Assembly: GCA_020631105.1 (NCBI GenBank)
Contig: JAHDHW010000001.1
Span: 146,270-203,276 of the forward strand
Reading direction: 5' to 3'
Source: Saprospiraceae bacterium
GTDB lineage: Bacteria > Bacteroidota > Bacteroidia > Chitinophagales > Saprospiraceae
Length of the DNA stretch: 57,007 nt
The notes beneath the pieces were generated by a model. That model had not been told where the DNA came from. It saw nothing but the letters and a program-made list of their open reading frames with translations, and searched no databases. How positions within the stretch are numbered: position 1 is the stretch's first letter; each line of letters begins with the position of its first letter. This document shows, in pieces, positions 24,817 to 33,413 of this stretch. Made by a program: the position numbers and the translations under genes.

Positions 24817-26550
24817 ATGACCAGGTATTTTTCGCTGCTGTTCTTTTTATTATTCACGGGTACTGTCGTAGCGCAGATCAATGCGCCGGATTTACAGTGC
24901 GTTCGCAACGATACCCTTTTCTGGGAGCTCCCTGTCAACACCTGCGGTGCATTCAATAGTTATGAGATATTTTTTAGTCCCACTGCTGGCGGGCCTTTCA
25001 ATTCACTAACGAATATTACCAACCCTACAGCAACATTTTTCTTCCATAACAATCCCGCTGGAGAAACTTTCTTCTATTATATGGTCACCAATGCTAATTG
25101 CCCCGGCGAGCCTCAATTAACTTCAATCACCCTGAATAATGAATCTCCCGAACGTTCTCCTATTGATTTCGTGAGTGTCAATAATGGCCTGGTCGAAATA
25201 CAATGGACACCAAGTACTTCGCCCGAGGTTACGAACTATATCATCTATAGAACTTCTCCAATTGGAGCTTTACCTATTGATACCGTTGATGCCAGCCTTA
25301 CACAATACCTGGACCTGACCTCTACCCCAGGTGGGCAATCAGAATCTTACTTTGTCCTAGCAATGGATGCCTGTGGTAATACAAGCGTCTTTGACCTTCC
25401 GCATTTTACAGTATTTCTGGAGACTACCGTTGATGCCTGCGATCGAAGTATTCAACTGGATTGGAATCGCTATCGCAACTGGCCACAGGGCATTCAGGAG
25501 CAAGAGATTTGGATATCAACCAATAATGCTCCTTTTGAATTACTGACTTCCCTATCTGCAACAGACTCAACTTATACTTTTGAAGACACTAATGATGGTA
25601 ATTTTTACTGTTTTTACATTGCCGCAATTGCTGAAGGAACGGCCGTCATTTCTAATTCAAACACTCGCTGTCTGACTTTAAACATCGTTGAACCTGTCAG
25701 AGATTTTTTCTTAGAGAATGTCAGTGTCACAGATAACAACGAAGTGGAATTCACCTGGACCTGGAATGATGATGCGGAGGTAGCCAACGTAGCCTTCGAA
25801 GAAGGCGAAAACAGCGGAGCATTGTCGATCTTAGGCAGTTATGACCCAGGAAATAATCTAAATATTCAAACCAGTCGCATCGTACCTGAAGCCAACCCTA
25901 CTCAGGGAAAAAGATTCTATCGCCTTATAGCCACTGATGATTGTGATAGCACTGTAAACTCTAACATCGTCCCCAGTATTTTTTTGATGGGCACACCACT
26001 TGCCAACCAATCCAATCAACTAGACTGGACTCCATTGGATCGACTAGAAACGATTGTTGAAGATTATGACTTATATCGGATAGTAGATGGAGCAGCCAGC
26101 TATATGGCTACTGTGGATCCTACCGTCAATCAATATATTGACGCAGGAATTGATATTACCAATCCGGATGAATCGAACATCTGCTATTATGTCGTAGCAA
26201 ACGCCCGGGTAACTAGTCCCGCGGGGGAAGAAATAAGTATCACTAGTCAATCCAATACAACTTGTGTCGAACAGTTTTCGGACATCATCGTTCCGAACGC
26301 ATTTGTCCCGGAAGGCGTCAATAAAGAATTCCGACCAAGGCTGGTATTCGGAACAGAAGTAGATTATGAAATGCTCATCTTCGATCGTTGGGGAAAACAA
26401 ATCTTTGTCAGTACTACCCCTTCTCAGGGCTGGACGGGCCGTGATGGTTTTTTCTATTATCCTGCCGGGGTCTATACTTACATTATCCGTATCACACAAA
26501 CGAACGGCCGTATGGTCGAAAAGAAAGGTGTAGTCGCACTTTTACGCTAA
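24817..26550 (+). CDS. gliding motility-associated C-terminal domain (T9SS type B) secreted protein
   Basis: A 577-residue exported protein. The signal peptide (to about residue 19, FTGTVVAQ) is followed by several fibronectin-III-like repeats (WTPSTSPEVTNYIIYRT, WTWNDDAEVANVAF, WTPLDRLETIVEDYDLYRI). It ends in the C-terminal domain that marks T9SS type B cargo (IIVPNAFVPEG, IFDRWGKQIF, GWTGRDG, YPAGVYTYIIRI). It should reach the cell surface; adhesive or scaffold function is inferred from the FN3 repeats. Eight nucleotides after the lipoprotein gene. Confidence 0.88.
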   Translation: MTRYFSLLFFLLFTGTVVAQINAPDLQCVRNDTLFWELPVNTCGAFNSYEIFFSPTAGGPFNSLTNITNPTATFFFHNNPAGETFFYYMVTNANCPGEPQLTSITLNNESPERSPIDFVSVNNGLVEIQWTPSTSPEVTNYIIYRTSPIGALPIDTVDASLTQYLDLTSTPGGQSESYFVLAMDACGNTSVFDLPHFTVFLETTVDACDRSIQLDWNRYRNWPQGIQEQEIWISTNNAPFELLTSLSATDSTYTFEDTNDGNFYCFYIAAIAEGTAVISNSNTRCLTLNIVEPVRDFFLENVSVTDNNEVEFTWTWNDDAEVANVAFEEGENSGALSILGSYDPGNNLNIQTSRIVPEANPTQGKRFYRLIATDDCDSTVNSNIVPSIFLMGTPLANQSNQLDWTPLDRLETIVEDYDLYRIVDGAASYMATVDPTVNQYIDAGIDITNPDESNICYYVVANARVTSPAGEEISITSQSNTTCVEQFSDIIVPNAFVPEGVNKEFRPRLVFGTEVDYEMLIFDRWGKQIFVSTTPSQGWTGRDGFFYYPAGVYTYIIRITQTNGRMVEKKGVVALLR

Positions 26551-26689
26551 GCTTCTCAAAGGCTTGTCAGGATAAATTTCACTCCTTTTTAATTTTTCTG
26601 TATTTTTTCTGTAACCATTTCTAAAAGTTGCAATATCCATTAGTAACAACTCGGAAGTGCTCAGCACCATTGAAAACAGCAAACGAAAA

Positions 26690-27226
26690 ATGTCAGACGA
26701 GCAAATCATGCTAGCAGTGAAAAACGGAGATCTTCAAAAGATGTCTGTCCTCTTCGAACGCTACCATGTCCGTTTGTATAATTTCTTCTACCGACTGAAT
26801 TACAACCAGGTACTAAGCGAAGATTTAACGCAAAACGTTTTTGAACGCATCATCCGATATCGACACACATTTAAACCTACGTTTTCTTTTAAGTCCTGGA
26901 TTTTTCAAATTGCCCGAAATGTAAAGGTGGAGCAATATAAAAAGCAGGAAAAATTAAAAACAACTTCCCTGAACATCGCTTCCGCTGCAGAGCAGGAAGA
27001 AGAATTACAACAGGCGCTCCATAAGGAAAAACAATTACAGCATCTCGAAAAAATGATCAGCTACTTAAGCGACGAACAACGGGAGTTACTCACCCTGACT
27101 CGCTTCCAGGGCATGAAATACAAGGACGCCGCTCAGGTATTCGGATGTACGGAAGGTGCGATCAAAGTAAAAGTGTTCCGAGCGATTAAAGAACTTAGAA
27201 AGTTATACCAGAAATATGATGTCTGA
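26690..27226 (+). CDS. ECF-type RNA polymerase sigma factor
   Basis: A 178-residue sigma-70 family factor from the ATG at 26690; an in-frame GTG at 26657 would add 11 residues. Region 2 (about 20-85; LYNFFYRLNYNQVLSEDLTQNVFERI, SFKSWIFQIARN) and region 4 (about 115-172; LTRFQGMKYKDAAQVFGCTEGAIKVKVFRAIKELRK) are intact. Region 3 is absent, as in ECF factors. It overlaps the putative anti-sigma gene by 11 nt, a strong sign that the pair acts together. It may control the downstream S41 and DUF4097-like genes. Confidence 0.92.
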   Translation: MSDEQIMLAVKNGDLQKMSVLFERYHVRLYNFFYRLNYNQVLSEDLTQNVFERIIRYRHTFKPTFSFKSWIFQIARNVKVEQYKKQEKLKTTSLNIASAAEQEEELQQALHKEKQLQHLEKMISYLSDEQRELLTLTRFQGMKYKDAAQVFGCTEGAIKVKVFRAIKELRKLYQKYDV

Positions 27227-27977
27227 AGAAAAAATTATCGATTACCTGGAAGGACGGCTGGAAGCCGCAGAGCGGCAGGAAATTGAATCCGCCCTCGCAG
27301 AATCCCCGGAGCTGAGTTCTTCTTTTGAAGACTATAAAGCTTTGCTCGCAGCGCTTGACGAACAAACGGATTATCAACCTTCCGAAAGACTTAGTCAGGG
27401 ATTCTATGACCATCTGGCTAGCCTGGAAGACGAAGTTACGCCAGTTGCAAAAACCAGGAGTATCCCTTACAGAAGGTTGTTACAAGTTGCAGCCGCTGCC
27501 TTAATATTTTTCGTTGGGATATCCCTTGGAAAATACATTACGCAGGATGATACACAAAAGCTTTCGCAAATCGAACAAGAACTAAAAAACACCCAGACCA
27601 TCATGCTGGAAATGCTAAAAAAGGAATCCGCCAGCCAGCGCATAAAAGCGGTAAACTTTAGTTACGATATGGATGGCGCTGATCAAAAAGTGGTTGACGT
27701 ACTGATACAAACTATGAATTTCGACAAAAATCTTAATGTCCGATTACACGCAGCTGAAGCACTTACCCGGTTTGGAAGTGAAGACAAGGTTAGAGATGCT
27801 TTTATATTGACATTAGCCCGTCAGGATAATCCGGAGATGCAAATCAAGGCGATTAATATTCTTGTACATCTTAAAGAAGAAAGAGCCGTCGGAGAGTTAT
27901 TAAAACTATTAGATCAGGAGGATCTTATCGATCCGGTAAAACAAAGCGCACAGGATGGCTTAAATATTCTCTTGTAG
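27216..27977 (+). CDS. membrane anti-sigma factor with C-terminal HEAT repeats
   Basis: A 253-residue protein encoded in overlap with the sigma gene. An N-terminal cytoplasmic anti-sigma-like segment (IIDYLEGRLEAAERQEIESAL, about 5-40) is followed by one transmembrane helix (about 91-108; AAAALIFFVGISL). The periplasmic half has HEAT-type helical pairs (about 150-250; NLNVRLHAAEALTRFG, NPEMQIKAINILVHLKEERAVGELLKLL). No zinc-binding HxxxCxxC is seen. The HEAT part would be a sensor or docking surface in the periplasm. Anti-sigma role is inferred from position and layout. Confidence 0.78.
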   Translation: MMSEEKIIDYLEGRLEAAERQEIESALAESPELSSSFEDYKALLAALDEQTDYQPSERLSQGFYDHLASLEDEVTPVAKTRSIPYRRLLQVAAAALIFFVGISLGKYITQDDTQKLSQIEQELKNTQTIMLEMLKKESASQRIKAVNFSYDMDGADQKVVDVLIQTMNFDKNLNVRLHAAEALTRFGSEDKVRDAFILTLARQDNPEMQIKAINILVHLKEERAVGELLKLLDQEDLIDPVKQSAQDGLNILL

Positions 27978-28017
27978 TATTATTCACCAGTTCTGAAACA
28001 ATAATAAATCTAGAGCT

Positions 28018-29088
28018 ATGAAAACAATCATATTTATACTTACCATAAGCAGTACCATCTTCTGGAGTTTTAGTACTCCGGTTAATTATACCAAGCATGG
28101 AGCAACACCACAAACTATCTTAGGTGATCCTCCTACTGAGGACGCTGCTATATTGGACTCTATCATTGCTTATACCAAAGAAACTTCTGTCAATCGAGAC
28201 AAAGTAAACTGGGTCGACCTCAGTAAAGAAATGAAAGCAATTCATACATCTGATGGCCTGATAGAAGCGACAAAACACATGCTGAAGTCATTGGAAGATT
28301 TTCACGGACGTATCTGGAAAGATAACATTCCTCATAATGGCCTGGTTAAAGAGTGGGTTCCCAGCAAAGTAAAAATGCCAGCAGGCTTTATGGAAAAATA
28401 TCAAAGGTCTACCCTTCCAATTCACGGCACCGTCATCCAAAATAATATTGGTTACATGCAAATACCTGGAATAGGAATGAGCGAGCAGGATGCTGCGAAT
28501 GCAAAAAAAATCAGAGCCACCGTATTGTCTATGCAGCAAGAAAATGATATCAAAGGATGGATCATCGACCTAAGACTGAACGGTGGTGGTACCATGTTTC
28601 CAATGGTGACTGGCTTATCCGATTTTTTTAAAAATAATGAAGAAGTTGGTTCCTTCATTGACCGGGATCACGACTACAAAGACCCCTGGCTCTTTAAAGA
28701 TCATGATTTCTATTTCGGTGATTATCAGGCGACGGACTACCATCTAAAAGATATGCCAGAGGATGCAGATTTGACAGACGTACCAGTAGTAGTACTCATC
28801 AGTCAATGGACAGCAAGTTCCGGAGAAGTCGTCGCCATCGCATTTAAAAATCGCCCCAATACGTACTTCATTGGCGAGAACACCAGTGGCTATACAACCG
28901 CCGTTTCCTGGCAGCCAATGAGTGATAATATTGTCCTGCAAGTTACCACTAGTTATTACGCTGATCGCTTAGAGCATATTTACAAAGCTACCCCGGTCAA
29001 ACCGGATCAGTATATTGAAGGTGGCGACAACTTCGAAGATTTGGAGAACGATCAAAAAATAATTTCCGCTATTGAATGGATGGAATAG
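28018..29088 (+). CDS. S41 family peptidase (C-terminal processing protease-like)
   Basis: A 356-residue exported serine protease. A signal peptide covers about residues 1-20. The catalytic S41 domain (about 125-345) has IDLRLNGGGTMFP, the nucleophile block TASSGEVVAIAFKNRP and the closing GENTSGYTT. No clear PDZ domain is visible, so it is a reduced form compared with CtpA. It starts 40 nt after the anti-sigma gene and is followed by two DUF4097-like proteins. It might act on the anti-sigma factor or on envelope proteins; that is inference. Confidence 0.86.
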   Translation: MKTIIFILTISSTIFWSFSTPVNYTKHGATPQTILGDPPTEDAAILDSIIAYTKETSVNRDKVNWVDLSKEMKAIHTSDGLIEATKHMLKSLEDFHGRIWKDNIPHNGLVKEWVPSKVKMPAGFMEKYQRSTLPIHGTVIQNNIGYMQIPGIGMSEQDAANAKKIRATVLSMQQENDIKGWIIDLRLNGGGTMFPMVTGLSDFFKNNEEVGSFIDRDHDYKDPWLFKDHDFYFGDYQATDYHLKDMPEDADLTDVPVVVLISQWTASSGEVVAIAFKNRPNTYFIGENTSGYTTAVSWQPMSDNIVLQVTTSYYADRLEHIYKATPVKPDQYIEGGDNFEDLENDQKIISAIEWME

Positions 29089-29135
29089 TGTCATCATTTA
29101 AACCCTAATACTGTAACTCAAAAAATAACTAACCC

Positions 29136-29936
29136 ATGTATAAAATTACACTGATATTTTCCTTTTTATGCTTTGGTCTAACGTCGCTGATCGCACAAGA
29201 AACCTACCTTGCAAAGTTTAGTGCCCCGTCGAATGAAAAGCGCATCGAAGTTTACTTAACCGACGCTACGCTATCTATCTCAGGCACGAATAGCAAAGAG
29301 GTAAAAGTCACCGCGAGTGGTAAAGAACCTTTACCAGAACGGGCAAGAGGGCTTCGCCCAATCTCCAAGATAGCGACAGATAATACCGGTCTGGGACTTG
29401 AAGTATTAGAATCGAATAATACCATAACGATTCGTCAAACCGCCTCCAGTGAACTATCAGTCAATCTTCAAATTCCTCTAAGTGCAAACCTCTTACTCGA
29501 CCATAGTGGCCGGAATGATGAAGCCATCACAATCAAAGACGTTCGGGGCGAAATGGAGTTAAGTGTCAGAAGCACTGACTTACAAATCACCGGAGTGACC
29601 GGACCTATCGTTGCGAATAATACCCGGGGCAATATTGAAGTAAAGTTCACTCAACTTTCTCAAGTCGGCCCGACTTCCATCAATACCGTAAGTGGTTTTG
29701 TAGATGTTACCCTGCCCGCAAACACAAAAGCTACCTTTGAAATGACCACCTTATCCGATGAGGTGTTTACAGATTTTGATCTCAAAAAAATTGAATCTGA
29801 TGATAGTAACCGAAGAAAAGACAATAACTACGATTGCAGATGTAACGAACAAAATATCCTTGGCACCATCAATGGTGGTGGAGTCGAAGTATATCTAAAA
29901 TCCGTGAGGGATAACATCTATCTCCGTAAAGGCTAG
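29136..29936 (+). CDS. DUF4097-like beta-repeat exported protein (copy 1)
   Basis: A 266-residue exported protein with a signal peptide (to about residue 20, TSLIAQ) and a repetitive beta-strand body (VRSTDLQITGVTGPIVANNTRGNIEVKF, TVSGFVDVTLPAN) of the head-to-tail 'adhesin' type. The end, TINGGGVEVYLKSVRDNIYLRKG, is echoed in the next gene (LNGGG...GNIYLRKL), so the two are paralogues. Function unknown; surface or periplasmic. Confidence 0.75.
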   Translation: MYKITLIFSFLCFGLTSLIAQETYLAKFSAPSNEKRIEVYLTDATLSISGTNSKEVKVTASGKEPLPERARGLRPISKIATDNTGLGLEVLESNNTITIRQTASSELSVNLQIPLSANLLLDHSGRNDEAITIKDVRGEMELSVRSTDLQITGVTGPIVANNTRGNIEVKFTQLSQVGPTSINTVSGFVDVTLPANTKATFEMTTLSDEVFTDFDLKKIESDDSNRRKDNNYDCRCNEQNILGTINGGGVEVYLKSVRDNIYLRKG

Positions 29937-29993
29937 ACTTCGATTCTGTCCTTATAAAAAATATTAAATCATCATCTTTTGATTAGTTTCCAT

Positions 29994-30041
29994 AACGCCG
30001 GTACAATTACTTAAGCGCCTAATCGGCGGCCGGCGTTTTTT
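29994..30041 (+). terminator. terminator or attenuator hairpin between the paralogous beta-repeat genes
   Basis: AACGCCGG pairs perfectly with CCGGCGTT, with an inner CGCC/GGCG helix, followed by six T in total. It ends only 14 nt before the ATG at 30056, leaving no space for a promoter after it. Confidence 0.75.
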
Positions 30042-30055
30042 CAAAATTCAAGCTT

Positions 30056-30790
30056 ATGAAAAATCTATTATTATTCCCTGTACTAATTCTGTTTACCTGC
30101 ACCAATTTATTTGCACAAGCAACTGTTGAACGTACTTTTAAAGTATCCAATGATCAAATACTGGATCTAAATTTAAAATTTGCAAAAGATATCAATATTG
30201 ATACCTGGTCAAAAAACGAAGTTCAGATAATTGCCACCATTAAAATGGGCGATAAAAACACAAGCGAGGGTTACGAACTTTCCGTCAATAAAAAGCGAAA
30301 CAAGCACATCGTTGAGTCTACTCTAGATTATAGTAAAGTCCCTACCTTTACAATGGATGCAGACCAGATCGATGAAATTGACTTTAGCGGTCCTATTTCA
30401 TTAGTCGGATACAAAGATGGTCATTGGCAGGCCCTTGCTTATGAGCTAAGCTATGAAATCAAAATGCCGGAATACCTGGCGCTCAACATCTGTACCTCCA
30501 AAGGCAATGTCGAAGTCAAAGGTGTAAACGCCGGATTAGATATCAAAACCAACGGCGGGTTTATTGATGTAGCCCGTAAATCCTCTGATAAGGCAAACGT
30601 TGAATTAACAACTACAAGCGGAGAAATTTTTACAAATTTTGAAGGTATCGCTTACGATGAGACTCCCGAGACCGAAAAGTCGCTTCACGCCTGTAGCGCC
30701 AACAAAATTAAAGCTACACTCAATGGCGGTGGCGATCGTAATATTGTGCTCTCCTCTACTTGTGGGAATATTTATCTTCGCAAATTATAA
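30056..30790 (+). CDS. DUF4097-like beta-repeat exported protein (copy 2)
   Basis: A 244-residue paralogue of the preceding protein. A signal peptide (ending near NLFAQ) is followed by beta-strand repeats (NICTSKGNVEVKGVNAGLDIKTNGGFIDV, TTTSGEIFTNFEGI) and the shared C-terminal pattern LNGGG...NIYLRK. Three Cys residues could form disulfides. It lies behind a terminator-like hairpin and is closed by a second, perfect terminator. Confidence 0.75.
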   Translation: MKNLLLFPVLILFTCTNLFAQATVERTFKVSNDQILDLNLKFAKDINIDTWSKNEVQIIATIKMGDKNTSEGYELSVNKKRNKHIVESTLDYSKVPTFTMDADQIDEIDFSGPISLVGYKDGHWQALAYELSYEIKMPEYLALNICTSKGNVEVKGVNAGLDIKTNGGFIDVARKSSDKANVELTTTSGEIFTNFEGIAYDETPETEKSLHACSANKIKATLNGGGDRNIVLSSTCGNIYLRKL

Positions 30791-30799
30791 TCAAGGCCG

Positions 30800-30841
30800 A
30801 ACTAAATAGCCATCAAAGGCTTTGATGGCTATTTAGTTTTT
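30800..30841 (+). terminator. strong Rho-independent terminator
   Basis: A perfect 18-bp stem (AACTAAATAGCCATCAAA and its complement) around a GGC loop, followed by TTT. It closes the sigma / anti-sigma / S41 / DUF4097 operon. Confidence 0.93.
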
Positions 30842-30932
30842 CGTGATACCAACAATTAAAGTTAGTAACTTCAACTTTATACGCTAAGCATTCCATCAAA
30901 TTAAATTAGAGAAGAGATTCGGGATAAGACTA

Positions 30933-31601
30933 TTACTGCTTACGTCGTTTACACTCCGTAACAAACTTCTTGACACCAATAAAAATCTGTCCATAGTGAA
31001 TGAGTGTACTACCTACTAAGACAAGGATGGCCGAACCAAAAGTAATATTCCGAACCATTTCGATAGTGGCAGTATGTACAGCAAAAAGGTTGCGGACAAT
31101 GATCAATTCTACTGCGATGATCAGCGCCGAAGCTAAGAGTAAAAGAATAGCAATCCCTCGAGCATTCTTGAGAAAGTCAGGTTGTTTTTTCCACAGACAC
31201 TTTCGGAGAAAAATAGCATAACTTTCGTCATGTGGGCTGATCTTGACCAGCTCTCGAAGGATGTGTTCTGCCTCGTCATATTGCATTAAGTTATAGCAAG
31301 AAGCAGCTTTACGGAATAAGAGATCTGTATAAATATCCCGACCGTTATAAAACTTGATATTATTAAGGATTGAAATCTGGATGGCTGAATCAACAATCTT
31401 GAGATGACTATGGTAAGCGCCGATTTCAAATAGTGCATCGAGGTAAGCGACCAGTAATTCAAAATATTCACTAAAGTTTAACTGCTTAATGTCTCTTTCG
31501 TAGGATTCGAAAAAGCGTACAACCGAGAGGTGTTCTTTGACATCAATCGTCTTGAACTCCTGGTAGATTTTCGAGTAGTACGTCGAAGATAGATTAGACA
31601 T
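30933..31601 (-). CDS. TPR-like membrane protein, unknown
   Basis: A 222-residue protein. The N-terminal 140 residues are helical with a TPR-like pair (LLFRKAASCYNLMQYDEAEHILRELVKISPHDESYAIFLRKCL). Two transmembrane helices follow (about 150-170 and 184-205), with a basic C-terminal tail (KKFVTECKRRKQ). No family name is offered. It is isolated from its neighbours by the terminator at 30800 and a 95-nt spacer. Confidence 0.7.
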   Translation of the reverse strand: MSNLSSTYYSKIYQEFKTIDVKEHLSVVRFFESYERDIKQLNFSEYFELLVAYLDALFEIGAYHSHLKIVDSAIQISILNNIKFYNGRDIYTDLLFRKAASCYNLMQYDEAEHILRELVKISPHDESYAIFLRKCLWKKQPDFLKNARGIAILLLLASALIIAVELIIVRNLFAVHTATIEMVRNITFGSAILVLVGSTLIHYGQIFIGVKKFVTECKRRKQ

Positions 31602-31696
31602 TTCGTGGCTAGTGCTGTTGTTCTTTTATGAATTTCACTGGTATCCAAAATTACCACAAAAACCCGAAAAACTCAACCCGTGAATCTAACCTTAAC

Positions 31697-32455
31697 TTAA
31701 GTTTTTGTCATGAGTTTGTAAAGCGTGGGTTTACTCGGACTTACATCAATCGTAAATGGCGCTACCTGAAGGTTTAACAAATATAAACCATCTTTGATTT
31801 TATCATTCACATAAATTAACTCACTGATGGTCGCTTTTTCCCGTACTTCGTCGGGATAGCGCCAAAAAGCGCGATGGGATAAAAGTTCGCCTCCGTCTTC
31901 TTCTCTGTCGACAGAAGGTAAGTCTATGAGTAAATGCTCTACACCACAATCTACCAGGTATTCGATAGCATGATGATGAACGTAGGGTGGATTGGTCCCT
32001 GAATAGAAACGTTTTAACTTATCCGTATGGTTAGGTAGGGTACGGATGACAATCGCCGGAGCATCGCCAGCCTGAAACACTTCACGCATTTGTTCTAGTG
32101 TAATGACACGATCACCATTATCCAATTTGCTTGGAAATAAGCTGATCACTTTAGCGATATGATGATATTGCTCCAGGCAATCACTAATCGAATAGGGCTC
32201 CTTCGCAATATGTCCCACACACTCGGTATGGGTTCCGTTTCCGTGAGGATTGATTTTTACATTGAGAAAATTCAGCGGTCCGCCTTCCTTGGTTGATCCA
32301 ACGAAATCTCCGGCAACTACCGGCCAGGTTTCCATCAAAGGTGCATAAAAACAATTTACCTGGCCTTCTCCTTCTACCAGAGGAATCGAGATATCCAAAG
32401 GCTTTGAAAGGTCCGCCTCGAATTGTTTATCCTTGTATTTTAATTGTATGTGCAT
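31697..32455 (-). CDS. cyclase-family metal-dependent hydrolase (kynurenine formamidase-like)
   Basis: A 252-residue protein of the cyclase/KynB superfamily. The metal-binding block appears as HGNGTHTECVGHI (about residues 71-83), a variant of HxGTHxDxPxH in which the Asp is replaced by Glu and the Pro is missing. A later HHHAIEYLVDCGVEHLLIDLPSVDREEDGG segment carries the conserved C-terminal part. It hydrolyses amides or similar bonds in characterised members; kynurenine breakdown is not supported by neighbours. Confidence 0.82.
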   Translation of the reverse strand: MHIQLKYKDKQFEADLSKPLDISIPLVEGEGQVNCFYAPLMETWPVVAGDFVGSTKEGGPLNFLNVKINPHGNGTHTECVGHIAKEPYSISDCLEQYHHIAKVISLFPSKLDNGDRVITLEQMREVFQAGDAPAIVIRTLPNHTDKLKRFYSGTNPPYVHHHAIEYLVDCGVEHLLIDLPSVDREEDGGELLSHRAFWRYPDEVREKATISELIYVNDKIKDGLYLLNLQVAPFTIDVSPSKPTLYKLMTKT

Positions 32456-32465
32456 GAAGCATCAG

Positions 32466-32490
32466 TCATAAGTCATTAATCATAAGTCAT
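32466..32490 (+). repeat. short direct repeat TCATAAGTCAT x2
   Basis: Two 11-bp copies at 32466-32476 and 32480-32490, period 14, in the spacer between nadK and the cyclase gene. Confidence 0.6.
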
Positions 32491-32531
32491 GGCCATTGGC
32501 TTAACTTTCTTAACCCTCTTTAACCTTTGAT

Positions 32532-33413
32532 TCAATTTCTACTATCTTGCCCCCAGGTCAATTTCTCTCGGATCGTTTCGAGGAAAGTAATGTTCTGTAG
32601 TTGAACGAGCTTTACGGTGAAATCACATTTACGCACTGCAAGTTGATGTTCCGAAGAAATCGTTTCAAACCTGGAGTCGAGCGTACAAAGGAAATTCTCC
32701 GCGCGTCCTTCGACCTCAAAAGAGATTACTGAGTTATCAGAAATTACGATAGGCCGTACATTTAGATTATGAGGCGCAACCGGTGTAATTACAAAATTGC
32801 CGGAGTTTGGAAAAATGATTGGGCCTCCACAACTGAGAGAGTAGCCCGTCGATCCGGTTGGTGTGGCAATGATAATTCCATCTGCCCAGTACGAAGTAAG
32901 ATATGCACCGTTGATAAACGTATGAATCGTAATCATCGATGAAGTGTCCCGCTTCAAAAGCGTACAATCGTTCAAGGCAAATTTGGTCTCTCCAAATATC
33001 GGCATATTCGTCTCCAACTGGATCAAAGACCGCTCGTCTAAAGTATAGCGTCCCTGCTCCAAACAATCTATGGCCATTTTAACCTTAGTCTTTTCAATGC
33101 TAGCCAGAAAGCCCAGACGCCCTAAGTTAATTCCCAGAATCGGTACATTACTATCCCGTACAATCGCTGTTGCATAGAGAATCGTCCCATCTCCACCAAG
33201 AGAGATCAGGGCATCAAACTTACGCATCTTAAAATCAAGGTAGCCTTCAAAAACGCCGACTGCACTTTTCAAGGTTACTTTCTCCCGTACTTCTTCCAGG
33301 TAATCTTTGTAGATGTAAGTATTGATCCCACGCTCGCTGAGTATATCCAGGAGCTCCTGAACAAAAGGGATATCTTTATCCTTCAGCTGTCTTCCGTATA
33401 CGACTACTTGCAT
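32532..33413 (-). CDS. nadK: NAD kinase
   Basis: A 293-residue enzyme that phosphorylates NAD+ to NADP+. The catalytic GGDGTIL motif (SLGGDGTILYATA, about residues 70-82), GINLGRLGFLAS, and the second glycine-rich block TPTGSTGYSLSCGGPI are intact, and the length is usual. Its ATG overlaps the stop of the BamA-like gene by one base (TAATG), so the two are translationally coupled. Confidence 0.96.
   Translation of the reverse strand: MQVVVYGRQLKDKDIPFVQELLDILSERGINTYIYKDYLEEVREKVTLKSAVGVFEGYLDFKMRKFDALISLGGDGTILYATAIVRDSNVPILGINLGRLGFLASIEKTKVKMAIDCLEQGRYTLDERSLIQLETNMPIFGETKFALNDCTLLKRDTSSMITIHTFINGAYLTSYWADGIIIATPTGSTGYSLSCGGPIIFPNSGNFVITPVAPHNLNVRPIVISDNSVISFEVEGRAENFLCTLDSRFETISSEHQLAVRKCDFTVKLVQLQNITFLETIREKLTWGQDSRN

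Noticed and set aside
26071-26499. 142-codon minus-strand frame
   Set aside because: Antisense to the conserved T9SS type B domain, which fixes the true frame.
32466-32490. Direct repeat considered as a CRISPR or iteron remnant
   Set aside because: Only two 11-bp units, 3-nt gap, low complexity, no cas or replication genes.
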